A stretch of DNA of 5,546 nt, taken from Treponema sp. UBA1747 (GTDB lineage Bacteria; Spirochaetota; Spirochaetia; Treponematales; Treponemataceae). Of this stretch, positions 1-5,546 are shown one piece after another. The stretch spans positions 1 to 5,546 of the forward strand of contig DCHR01000051.1 of assembly GCA_002315375.1 (NCBI GenBank), read 5' to 3'. Each line of letters begins with the position of its first letter. Position 1 is the stretch's first letter. The notes under the pieces are model-generated. The model searched no databases. It was not told where the DNA came from and saw only the letters and a program-made list of their open reading frames with translations. A program made the position numbers and the translations under genes.

Positions 1-998
1 GTGGCGCCGGATTTATTGGAAGCCATACTGTCGTTGAACTTCAGAATGCAGGTTATGACGTTGTAGTTCTTGATAACCTTGCAAATTCAAGCGAAAAGTC
101 TCTTAAAAGAGTAGAAAAGATTACAGGCAAATCTGTTAAATTTTACAAGGCAGATATTCTTGACCGTGATGCCCTGAACAAGGTTTTTGACGCAGAAAAA
201 ATTGATTCTGTAATTCACTTTGCTGGTCTTAAAGCAGTTGGTGAATCGGTTGCAAAACCTTGGGAATACTACGAAAACAATATTGCTGGTACTCTCACTT
301 TAGTTGATGTAATGAGAAAACATAACTGTAAAAATATTATTTTCTCTTCTTCTGCTACAGTTTACGGCGACCCAGCTTTTATTCCTATTACAGAAGAATG
401 TCCAAAAGGTCAGTGTACAAATCCTTACGGCTGGACAAAATCTATGCTGGAACAGATTTTAAGCGATATGCAGAAAGCTGATCCTGAATGGAATGTAATT
501 TTGCTTCGTTACTTCAACCCAATTGGAGCTCACAAATCTGGAACAATGGGTGAAAATCCAAACGGAATTCCAAACAACCTTATGCCTTATGTAACTCAGG
601 TTGCTGTTGGTAAACTTAAGGAACTTGGAGTTTTCGGAAACGATTATGATACTCCAGATGGAACAGGTGTACGCGATTATATCCACGTTGTAGACCTGGC
701 AGTAGGTCATGTAAAAGCTCTTAAGAAGATTGAAGAAAAAGCAGGACTTTGTATTTATAACCTTGGAACAGGTCAGGGATACTCAGTTCTTGATATCGTA
801 AAGAACTTTGAAGCTGCAACTGGTGTAAAAGTTCCATACGTAATTAAAGCTCGCCGTCCTGGTGATATTGCAACTTGTTATGCTGATCCTGCAAAAGCTG
901 AACGTGAACTTGGCTGGAAAGCAGAACGTGGCATTAAAGAAATGTGTGAAGATTCCTGGAGATGGCAGTCAAATAATCCTAACGGTTACGAAGACTAA
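1..998 (+). CDS. galE: UDP-glucose 4-epimerase, 5' truncated by window edge
   Basis: This cytoplasmic NAD-dependent enzyme interconverts UDP-glucose and UDP-galactose in the Leloir pathway and supplies UDP-galactose for surface glycans. The reading frame is open from base 3, with 331 residues visible before TAA. It opens within the Rossmann dinucleotide-binding loop (GAGFIGSHT), so only about 7 residues are missing compared with E. coli GalE. Visible landmarks are HFAGLKAVGES, the catalytic serine in FSSSATVYG (codon 351-353, equivalent to Ser124), the catalytic YxxxK in PYGWTKS (Tyr at 426-428, Lys four residues later; equivalent to Tyr149/Lys153), RYFNPIGAH and RDYIHVVDLA. The Ser-Tyr spacing equals that of E. 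coli GalE. This is an extended short-chain dehydrogenase/reductase. GalE is the best fit because the whole length aligns with it; broader specificity towards UDP-GlcNAc cannot be excluded. A terminator follows 10 nt after the stop, so the gene ends its transcription unit. Confidence 0.95.
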   Translation, partial: GAGFIGSHTVVELQNAGYDVVVLDNLANSSEKSLKRVEKITGKSVKFYKADILDRDALNKVFDAEKIDSVIHFAGLKAVGESVAKPWEYYENNIAGTLTLVDVMRKHNCKNIIFSSSATVYGDPAFIPITEECPKGQCTNPYGWTKSMLEQILSDMQKADPEWNVILLRYFNPIGAHKSGTMGENPNGIPNNLMPYVTQVAVGKLKELGVFGNDYDTPDGTGVRDYIHVVDLAVGHVKALKKIEEKAGLCIYNLGTGQGYSVLDIVKNFEAATGVKVPYVIKARRPGDIATCYADPAKAERELGWKAERGIKEMCEDSWRWQSNNPNGYED

Positions 999-1008
999 AA
1001 ATATGGAG

Positions 1009-1041
1009 AATGCACTTCTGAAAAGGAGTGCATTTTTTTTT
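1009..1041 (+). terminator. Intrinsic terminator of galE
   Basis: An 11-bp stem (1009-1019 with 1024-1034, one T-G wobble) closes on a GAAA tetraloop and runs into a nine-T tract (1033-1041). It starts 10 nt after the galE stop and separates galE from the downstream membrane-protein gene. Confidence 0.93.
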
Positions 1042-1110
1042 ACATTTTATAATAAAAAGACTTAGTTAGAAGCTATCAGTTCATCTTTACTAAAGCCTCT
1101 CCCTTTATAC

Positions 1111-1139
1111 TTCACAATTTTTTCAAATAGATATATTTT
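1111..1139 (+). promoter_or_regulatory. Candidate promoter of the YczE-like gene
   Basis: The galE terminator implies a new promoter between 1042 and 1145. The best -35 match is TTCACA (1111-1116, 5 of 6). Possible -10 boxes are TATATT (1132-1137, spacer 15) and TATTTT (1134-1139, spacer 17). Either would start transcription at roughly 1144-1146, on or next to the ATG at 1146. The region is AT-rich, so chance matches are likely. The rest of 1042-1145 shows nothing else convincing. Confidence 0.35.
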
Positions 1140-1145
1140 TGATTT

Positions 1146-1853
1146 ATGAAATTTTCATTTAAACAGTTTATAGTTCCAAACTTCTGGCGAAAGCTGGCAT
1201 TTATGTTACCTGCAGTTATTCTGATGGGTGTTTTTGTTTCTGTACTTACAGAAGTAGGCTGGGGGACAGACCCGGCAACCTTTATGAATGTTAATATCCA
1301 GAAAGCTCTTGGCTGGGGTTTAGGAAATACAGAAGTACTTGTTTACGGTTTAATGTTCATTTTTACTTTTGCTTTTGGCCCTGACAGAATCGGTTTTGGT
1401 ACTTTAGCCAACATGGTTTTAATTGGTTATGTTATTGATATCTGTAAATGGGTTTGGGAAAAAACCGGATTCCATGCTTTTGTTTTAAGTGCAGGCTTTG
1501 GCGGTAAGCTTTGTATTTTTATAATTGCCCTTTTGCTTTTCGTAATAGTTGCTGCTGTTTACATGAATGCCCAAATGGGTGTAGCGCCTTATGATGCCAT
1601 GCCTAGCATTATCAGCGGATGGCTTCCAAAAGTTCCTTTTTTTGTAATTCGTATTATTTTTGATTTTTCTGCAGTTGCTATTGGTGTAATAGTCGGAAAA
1701 CTTTCTCCAGCCGGACTACAGGGATCTGTTGTCGGTTCTATTGCAATGTCACTGTTGTTAGGTCCAGTTATTTCTCTGGTAGGTAAGCCATTGGGAAAAA
1801 TCTTGAATCCAGAACCGGTACCAGAAGTTGAAGCAGAAGAGATAACTGAATAA
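1146..1853 (+). CDS. YczE/YyaS/YitT-family integral membrane protein
   Basis: This 235-residue polytopic inner-membrane protein has about six hydrophobic segments, near residues 16-34, 63-79, 84-103, 121-140, 166-185 and 191-213. An acidic Pro/Glu-rich tail (residues 221-235) follows. The layout and motifs fit the YczE/YyaS/YitT group: GWGTDPATF at 38-46 and MGVAPYDAM at 144-152 look like two copies of a G-x-G/A-x-x-P-x-D/T element. Each copy is followed by a Gly-rich helix (GFGTLANMVLIGYVIDI, and the QGSVVGSIAM region at 192-201). This suggests an internal duplication. Substrate and activity are unknown; B. subtilis YczE has been linked to bacillaene production, which gives no function here. 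The start is the first ATG, and no Shine-Dalgarno sequence precedes it. The XRE-type regulator lies 136 bp downstream in the same direction; a functional link is only inferred. Confidence 0.8.
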   Translation: MKFSFKQFIVPNFWRKLAFMLPAVILMGVFVSVLTEVGWGTDPATFMNVNIQKALGWGLGNTEVLVYGLMFIFTFAFGPDRIGFGTLANMVLIGYVIDICKWVWEKTGFHAFVLSAGFGGKLCIFIIALLLFVIVAAVYMNAQMGVAPYDAMPSIISGWLPKVPFFVIRIIFDFSAVAIGVIVGKLSPAGLQGSVVGSIAMSLLLGPVISLVGKPLGKILNPEPVPEVEAEEITE

Positions 1854-1876
1854 AAAGGTTCCGTACAGACATTTTC

Positions 1877-1897
1877 CAACGCTTCGTTGAATTTTTA
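1877..1897 (+). terminator. Possible weak terminator after the YczE-like gene
   Basis: A 5-bp stem (CAACG, loop CTT, CGTTG) at 1877-1889 is followed by AATTTTTA. It lies 24 nt after the stop, but the stem is short. Read-through into the regulator gene is quite possible. Confidence 0.3.
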
Positions 1898-1974
1898 TCA
1901 AAAATAAATTGTTAGGAATTTGTAATGCCTCTTGTTATAGTTACGGTGTCGACAGAAAAAACCGGTAATCAAAA

Positions 1975-1981
1975 AAAGAGG
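1975..1981 (+). promoter_or_regulatory. Ribosome binding site of the XRE-type regulator
   Basis: AAAGAGG ends 8 nt before the ATG at 1990 and is the clearest Shine-Dalgarno sequence on the plus strand. It supports 1990 as the start over the second ATG at 1996. Confidence 0.7.
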
Positions 1982-1989
1982 TATATAAT

Positions 1990-3150
1990 ATGAATATGTC
2001 TTTAGGAAACAATATTAAAAAATACAGAAAAGAGCAGGGGCTTACACAGGAACAGCTGGCGGAAATGCTTTGCGTTACAAGTCAGGCCGTAAGCAAATGG
2101 GAAAGCGAAAACGGTTTGCCAGATACAGCACAGATTGTGCCATTGGCAAAAGCCCTTAATGTTTCAACAGATGCACTTTTTGGTTTTGCTGGCTCTTCTT
2201 ACGACAAAAAACTGGCAGATGAAATTGTATGGAAAGCACACGAAATCCGCGATACAGGAGATCCTGCAGAAGGCGCTAAAAACTCTGCAGACTTCCTTGA
2301 TGAAAAATGTGAAGAAGACATTTTTAATTACAGAATTCTTATGCGCTATGTTCAGGCTGTTGCCCACATGAGCCGTTTTGTAAATTACAACGGATTGTTT
2401 GCCGGCGATGATGCACAGTGGCAGAAATATGTAAAACTGGCAGTTAATCGTGGTGCACAGGTAATCCGTTACAGCGATGAAAAGGATCTGGTTGAAAACT
2501 GTCACTATGCTCTTGCATGGCTTTACTGGCACGAAAAGGATTTTGCAAAAGGCCGTGAACATCTTGATGCTCTTCCTTCTGTAAAAAATAACATGCTCCA
2601 GGAAACAATCAATTCTTACTATGATTCTATGGAGGGCAGCGAAGACGATAATCCTGATTATGAAGCCTGGAGAGTTTCTGTAAGAAGCAATACACAGAAT
2701 TTTGTTCGTGCAATAAACAAGCAGCTCCTTTATTCAGCTGAATCTTCAATGTGGACATTCCCAATTGAGTTTTCAGAACCAAATGATCTGTGGGTAATTT
2801 CCGTAATGGAAAAATTCATGGAAAATGATGAAATGAAGGCTTACTGTCAGGGCTACTACAGAGATTCTGTAAAATATCTGATGGGAGTTTACCTGCGTAA
2901 CGGCCAGGCAGAAAAGGCAGCAGAATTGTGGAACGGTCTTGTTCAGAAAATGGATGATTATGTTCGGTTCTGCGAAAAAATCAACGCTATGGATAAAGCA
3001 GAAGTAATCAAAAAGTTTGGTGAAAAGGCCGCAGAGAACATGCAACATTACACAAAAGATTTTGCCGAAAGTAAGAAGCAGTTCATTTTGAATCAGTTGA
3101 AAGGCTGGTTTGATGGGGATGCGTGGCAGGCTTTTGAAAAGTTGATTTAG
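1990..3150 (+). CDS. XRE-family HTH regulator with long helical C-terminal region
   Basis: This is a 386-residue cytoplasmic DNA-binding protein. Residues about 5-65 form a canonical Cro/C1-type helix-turn-helix: LGNNIKKYRKEQGLTQEQLA, then VTSQAVSKWESENGLPD (recognition helix) and LAKALNVSTDALFG. The remaining 320 residues or so are strongly helical with no membrane segment. At least two stretches look like TPR-type hairpins: CHYALAWLYWHEKDFAKGRE, and YLMGVYLRNGQAEKAAELWN near the C-terminus. By analogy with XRE-TPR regulators, this part probably senses a partner protein or peptide or drives oligomerisation. The ligand is unknown. The upstream gap (1854-1989) holds a weak hairpin, an 8-bp palindrome TGTCGACA at 1947-1954 that might be an operator, and no convincing promoter. 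A bidirectional terminator follows 4 nt after the TAG. The target genes are unknown; the YczE-like neighbour is one candidate. Confidence 0.88.
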   Translation: MNMSLGNNIKKYRKEQGLTQEQLAEMLCVTSQAVSKWESENGLPDTAQIVPLAKALNVSTDALFGFAGSSYDKKLADEIVWKAHEIRDTGDPAEGAKNSADFLDEKCEEDIFNYRILMRYVQAVAHMSRFVNYNGLFAGDDAQWQKYVKLAVNRGAQVIRYSDEKDLVENCHYALAWLYWHEKDFAKGREHLDALPSVKNNMLQETINSYYDSMEGSEDDNPDYEAWRVSVRSNTQNFVRAINKQLLYSAESSMWTFPIEFSEPNDLWVISVMEKFMENDEMKAYCQGYYRDSVKYLMGVYLRNGQAEKAAELWNGLVQKMDDYVRFCEKINAMDKAEVIKKFGEKAAENMQHYTKDFAESKKQFILNQLKGWFDGDAWQAFEKLI

Positions 3151-3154
3151 TTAA

Positions 3155-3196
3155 AAAAGCTGGAACAATCATATTCCTACCATTGTTCCAGCTTTT
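3155..3196. terminator. Bidirectional intrinsic terminator between convergent genes
   Basis: A perfect 15-bp stem (3155-3169 with 3182-3196) encloses a 12-nt loop. On the plus strand it ends in TTTT, after the regulator stop at 3150. On the minus strand it ends in six T (complement of 3153-3158), 14 nt beyond the stop of the membrane-protein gene at 3211. One hairpin therefore serves both converging units. Confidence 0.93.
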
Positions 3197-3210
3197 ATCG
3201 TTATAACTTT

Positions 3211-4062
3211 TTAATCCTTATTTAAGGTTTTATACAATTTCTTATCCAAAAATAAAGAAATCAGTCCAAGAATCACGAAAATCATTGATTTTGAGATTAA
3301 CGCCGGTAATGGCAGATCAACTCCAGAAAGATACTGAAACGCAGATTGTGTAATCATCATTACGGCAACTACAATAATGGATTGCAGTAAAATGGCGTAG
3401 ATTGTTGTACCCATGGGATGATTTTTTCTTAAAAGATAAATTGCAATAAAGCATAGTGGAGAAATAATTCCCAGGTCCAGAATATATGTTGCTTCGGTAG
3501 TGTAGTTTTCTATGAGGGAAAGAGAAGTGCTATTTATGATTGTTGGAATAATATCGGGCCACCAGGCAATGCACAGGGAAATGCCGGAGAAAACCAGAAA
3601 AACGTAGTCGGATTTTTTTGCATTGTAACAAACTTGATTTTTATTGAAACTGCTTATTCTTGAAATCAGTGTAAAAAATAATAAGGCAAATAAAGCAACG
3701 TATAAAACAAAAATTCTGTTGTACTTAACACCAAAACATAAAGAAGCTGCATAATACAAACTGATTGCTTCAATGCTTAAAAGGCGCAGTTGAGTTTTAC
3801 TAGTTTCATTTTTAATGTTTTTAACAAGTGCCATAATGAAAACTGGCACTACAAACAAAAGAACGGCAATATCAGTTCCAATAAAAATAGTTGCTTTGAA
3901 ATAAGAATCAGCTTTATAAATGCCACTTCCAAAAAGTTTTACGCTGTCACCATATTGGTTCATATAAAAAGTTGCATTTGTAAAATCCAGGGAGAAAACA
4001 CCGCACAAGGCAACGGTAATAAGCAGAATGATGATTAATATTTCGTTCAAATATTTATTCAT
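3211..4062 (-). CDS. Eight-helix membrane protein of unknown function, last gene of the marR operon
   Basis: This 283-residue polytopic membrane protein has hydrophobic segments near residues 7-25, 57-80, 92-112, 116-136, 152-173, 191-211, 218-239 and 255-272. A polar loop of about 30 residues separates helices 1 and 2. The stretch from residue 62 to 130 (GTD at the head of helix 2, then VPVF, then SLYYAASLCFGVKYNRIF and YVALFALLFF) resembles, from memory, a widespread unnamed bacterial membrane family with a GxD...P...Y..Y...G..xN..F.xY.ALF pattern. I know no established function. It has no transporter nucleotide-binding domain, no catalytic motif and no cleavable signal. Its ATG overlaps the upstream stop by one base (TAATG), and a GAGG Shine-Dalgarno sequence (4070-4073) lies 7 nt before the start. 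Translation is therefore probably coupled to the DUF6544-like gene, and the two products may act together at the membrane. Confidence 0.8.
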   Translation of the reverse strand: MNKYLNEILIIILLITVALCGVFSLDFTNATFYMNQYGDSVKLFGSGIYKADSYFKATIFIGTDIAVLLFVVPVFIMALVKNIKNETSKTQLRLLSIEAISLYYAASLCFGVKYNRIFVLYVALFALLFFTLISRISSFNKNQVCYNAKKSDYVFLVFSGISLCIAWWPDIIPTIINSTSLSLIENYTTEATYILDLGIISPLCFIAIYLLRKNHPMGTTIYAILLQSIIVVAVMMITQSAFQYLSGVDLPLPALISKSMIFVILGLISLFLDKKLYKTLNKD

Positions 4063-4898
4063 TATTCAACCTCGCTGATTTTTCCATCAAAATATACAAA
4101 ATCACCTTCCGGATAATTCCAGACAGCCTTAAAAGTGCTTGGATATTTTATTCCGTTTTCCCCAGCAACATAATCGCCACAAAGTGCAGACCAGGGCACT
4201 TTTTCAAAAGTTCCGTCGCTGTTTGTTACGCTTCTGTCATTTGTGGTAAAAGAAATGTATTCGTAGCGTTCGTTGAAAGTGAAAATGCCACAGGAGGTCT
4301 GTCCCCCATAACTGATTGTTGCTTTCACTTTGTAATCATCAATTTCCTTAAAAGTAATAAAGCCATTCAGCAAAGAGGAAGGCACAAATAAACATTCCGC
4401 AAGGTAAGTTACAAGACAAGCCTTATCCATTTCCGGGCCAGTCTGGTTGAATAAGGTGAAGATTTTAGCGATTACGCCTTTCATTCCGCCGTTGCCATTC
4501 TGGTAATAATCGTAGCCTTCAAAAGGAATGCCAAATAGGCGGCTGTCAATTAAAGCAAGACGGGCAGGTTCTTTTACAAAGTCGTATTGTGTGTAATCAA
4601 TTTTAAGTTTTGGACCAGTTTTTCCCTGTGCAAAATCAACCTTCTTGTAATACATGCGTAAATAATCTTTATGGGGAGTTCCAAGGTAGCCGCAGTTTTC
4701 TACAAACTTTTGGATTGGGGTAGGGAAGTTTTCAAAATCGGATTTCTGGATTGTTTTGATTGTTTCGTTTTTCTTCTGCAATGAATCCACATCCTTTTTG
4801 AATGTACGTCTTAATGGAGAAAATGGAATTACAAACCAGATTGTAATTGCTGCAATAATTATTAACAGAATAATCCAAATTATCATCTTTTTATTCAC
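4062..4898 (-). CDS. Membrane-anchored DUF6544/DUF6920-like protein
   Basis: This 278-residue protein has one N-terminal membrane anchor (about residues 5-25) flanked by basic residues on both sides (KK at 3-4, RR at 30-31), so its topology is ambiguous. A globular domain of about 240 residues follows. Family resemblance is judged by eye: FPTPIQKFVENCGYLG (58-73), LFGIPFEGYDYYQNGNGGMK (121-140), YLAECLFVPSSLLNG (165-179), TNDR (219-222), and a terminal YPSTFKAVWNYPEGDFVYF block (252-270). That order matches the uncharacterised DUF6544/DUF6920 proteins, whose hallmark is a RYLAE..(F)P.ALL motif; the Arg before the Tyr is Thr here. The reaction is unknown. The start is GTG at 4896-4898, supported by AGAGG 6 nt upstream; ATG at 4884-4886 is an alternative. 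It overlaps the end of marR by 8 nt and abuts the next gene, which implies cotranscription. Confidence 0.8.
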   Translation of the reverse strand: MNKKMIIWIILLIIIAAITIWFVIPFSPLRRTFKKDVDSLQKKNETIKTIQKSDFENFPTPIQKFVENCGYLGTPHKDYLRMYYKKVDFAQGKTGPKLKIDYTQYDFVKEPARLALIDSRLFGIPFEGYDYYQNGNGGMKGVIAKIFTLFNQTGPEMDKACLVTYLAECLFVPSSLLNGFITFKEIDDYKVKATISYGGQTSCGIFTFNERYEYISFTTNDRSVTNSDGTFEKVPWSALCGDYVAGENGIKYPSTFKAVWNYPEGDFVYFDGKISEVE

Positions 4899-5360
4899 TC
4901 TTTGCCTCTGCTTTTAAGTTTTCTTCCATTCTTGAAATGATTTTATACACTATCCGGATTTCATCATCAGAAATATCTTTGTATAAAAGTTCCATAAACT
5001 GCTTTTCTTTTTCTGCATATTTCGATGATAAAGCCTTAGTTTTCTCTGTAAGGTGGATTCGCTGCTTGCGTTTTCGTTTGGATCTTGAACTAAGACAACA
5101 AGATCTTTTTTGCATAGACTGTTCAGGATTTCTTTTACATTCTGGCGTGAACAGCCCATGGTTTCTGCCATTTCGTTAGCAGTTGGTGCCTGGTCCGGAT
5201 ACAGATTCATACAGGCAAGAAGGAAAAACTGTTTACAGGTAATTTCTTCATAAAACTTGTCGCCGGTAGCCTGAAGTCGGTTCATAAAAGCGAAGAGTAA
5301 ACCAAAAAGGCCATATTGTGGCGGCATGTAATTTAATACTTCATTATTTTTAATGCTCAT
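4891..5360 (-). pseudogene. MarR-family transcriptional regulator, frameshifted in the wing
   Basis: This MarR-type winged helix-turn-helix regulator heads the operon. The first frame, from ATG at 5358-5360, gives the N-terminal dimerisation helix (GLFGLLFAFMNRLQATGDKF), then EEITCKQFFLLACM, the helix-turn-helix (PTANEMAETMGCSRQNVKEI) and the wing start DLVVLVQDPNE. It then departs from MarR and stops at 4950, giving 136 residues. The other frame resumes exactly with RKQRIHLTEKTKALSSKYAE and continues through the C-terminal dimerisation helices to the TAA at 4891-4893. Adding one A to the four-A run (plus-strand T at 5071-5074) joins them as DPNEKRKQRIHLTEK, 156 residues, normal for MarR. The defect is a real one-base deletion or a sequencing error. 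DNA contacts lie mostly before the break, but the dimer interface would be damaged. In-frame ATG at 5325-5327 is an alternative start. The ligand is unknown. Confidence 0.85.
4905..4909 (-). promoter_or_regulatory. Ribosome binding site supporting the GTG start of the DUF6544-like gene
   Basis: AGAGG on the minus strand lies inside the 3' end of marR, 6 nt before the GTG at 4896-4898. This favours the GTG over the ATG four codons later and fits translational coupling to marR. Confidence 0.55.
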
Positions 5361-5361
5361 A

Positions 5362-5381
5362 ATATGCAATATATTGCCTAT
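5362..5381. promoter_or_regulatory. Probable MarR operator palindrome over the -10 box
   Basis: A 20-bp inverted repeat has 9 of 10 base pairs matching and a perfect 12-bp core, GCAATATATTGC (5366-5377). It covers the entire -10 hexamer and reaches the predicted transcription start. Position, size and AT-rich symmetry are typical of sites bound by MarR dimers that repress their own promoter. Binding itself is inferred. Confidence 0.65.
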
Positions 5382-5396
5382 ATAATTGTTGGTCAA
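5368..5396 (-). promoter_or_regulatory. Sigma-70-type promoter of the marR operon
   Basis: Read on the minus strand, TTGACC (5396-5391, 5 of 6 to consensus), a 17-nt spacer and TATATT (5373-5368, 5 of 6) form the best promoter in the window. The expected start point is about 5360-5361, essentially the A of the marR ATG at 5360, so the transcript may be leaderless. No Shine-Dalgarno sequence sits at a usable distance from that ATG. Confidence 0.75.
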
Positions 5397-5413
5397 TAGA
5401 AAAGGAAAAAGAT

Positions 5414-5451
5414 AAAAAAAATCCCGCCAGACTTACGACCAGCGGGGTTTT
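5414..5451 (-). terminator. Intrinsic terminator for a minus-strand gene beyond the right edge
   Basis: The stem pairs 5418-5427 with 5442-5451 (10 bp, GC-rich core, one G-T wobble) around a 14-nt loop. On the minus strand it is followed by a run of eight T (complement of 5414-5421). This would end transcription arriving from the right just before the marR promoter. On the plus strand only four T follow, so it would be weaker there. Confidence 0.75.
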
Positions 5452-5546
5452 AGGGGCGGAGCCCCTAGGAGAAAGGGTGGCGAGCAACAAAGTGCGAGCC
5501 AGGGGAAGGCTTTCCCCTCCCACCCCTACAAGGATGTTCGCTTACG
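5452..5546. repeat. GC-rich structured intergenic element, probable dispersed repeat
   Basis: This segment is far richer in G and C than the rest of the window. It contains AGGGGC-GGA-GCCCCT (5452-5466), AGGGGAA-GGCT-TTCCCCT (5501-5518), an outer pairing of GGGTGG (5475-5480) with CCACCC (5520-5525), and a direct repeat of GCGAGC (5480-5485 and 5494-5499). I see no convincing coding frame. Nested hairpins of this kind are typical of multicopy intergenic repeats. Only one copy is visible, so copy number is unproven, and the right boundary lies at or beyond the window edge. Confidence 0.5.

Noticed and set aside
1984..1989. Perfect TATAAT directly before the XRE start codon
   Set aside because: There is no -35-like hexamer 16-18 nt upstream, and it falls between a good Shine-Dalgarno sequence and the ATG, which implies a leadered mRNA starting further upstream.
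2164..3048. Open frames antisense to the XRE gene (2164-2562 and 2773-3048)
   Set aside because: They lie opposite a well-supported gene, lack Shine-Dalgarno support and give Cys/Phe/Ile-rich translations without motifs, typical of shadow frames.
5068..5084. Programmed -1 ribosomal frameshift producing full-length MarR
   Set aside because: The zero-frame context AAC GAA AAC is not an X XXY YYZ slippery heptamer, and four A is short for transcriptional slippage. A deletion or sequencing error is simpler.
4891..5115. Separate 74-residue gene starting at ATG 5113-5115
   Set aside because: Its first dozen codons overlap the MarR frame that encodes CKKDLVVLVQD, and its remainder is the C-terminal half of MarR. 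It is the displaced part of a frameshifted gene.
4950..5396. Longer marR reading frame beginning at TTG (5394-5396)
   Set aside because: The TTG is the first half of the -35 box TTGACC, and the added residues resemble nothing in MarR. The ATG at 5358-5360 fits the family and the predicted transcript start better.
5444..5505. G-quadruplex in the GC-rich element
   Set aside because: The G-runs are separated by 5, 18 and 24 nt, and they pair with nearby C-runs in hairpins, which is a better explanation.

Overview
The window is a moderately AT-rich piece of bacterial chromosome. It holds five genes in two convergent blocks, plus a GC-rich structured segment at its right end. No rRNA, tRNA, CRISPR array, transposase or phage gene is visible. 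The low-GC coding style, the family content and the GC-rich intergenic element suggest a host-associated anaerobe, perhaps a gut or rumen Treponema or a clostridial relative. That assignment is impression rather than proof.

Left block (+ strand). The window opens inside galE (UDP-glucose 4-epimerase), which lacks only about 7 N-terminal residues and ends in a strong intrinsic terminator. Next is a six-helix membrane protein of the YczE/YyaS/YitT type, then a 386-residue regulator with an XRE-type N-terminal helix-turn-helix and a long all-helical C-terminal region. A 15-bp perfect hairpin after the regulator has T-runs on both strands and serves both converging transcription units.

Right block (- strand, transcribed right to left). 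This is a tight three-gene operon: a MarR-family regulator, a membrane-anchored protein resembling the DUF6544/DUF6920 family, and an eight-helix membrane protein of unknown function. The genes overlap by 8 nt and 1 nt. The marR promoter is unusually legible: TTGACC, 17 nt, TATATT. A 20-bp near-perfect palindrome covers the -10 box, which suggests autoregulation. The predicted transcription start falls on or next to the first sensible ATG, so the mRNA may be leaderless. marR itself is broken in the wing by an apparent one-base deletion in an A-run. Restoring one A gives a textbook 156-residue MarR.

Right end (about 5414-5546). A minus-strand intrinsic terminator for a gene outside the window is followed by nested GC-rich hairpins that look like a dispersed intergenic repeat. 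The best leads are the frameshifted, probably autoregulated marR with its two uncharacterised membrane partners, and this repeat-like element.
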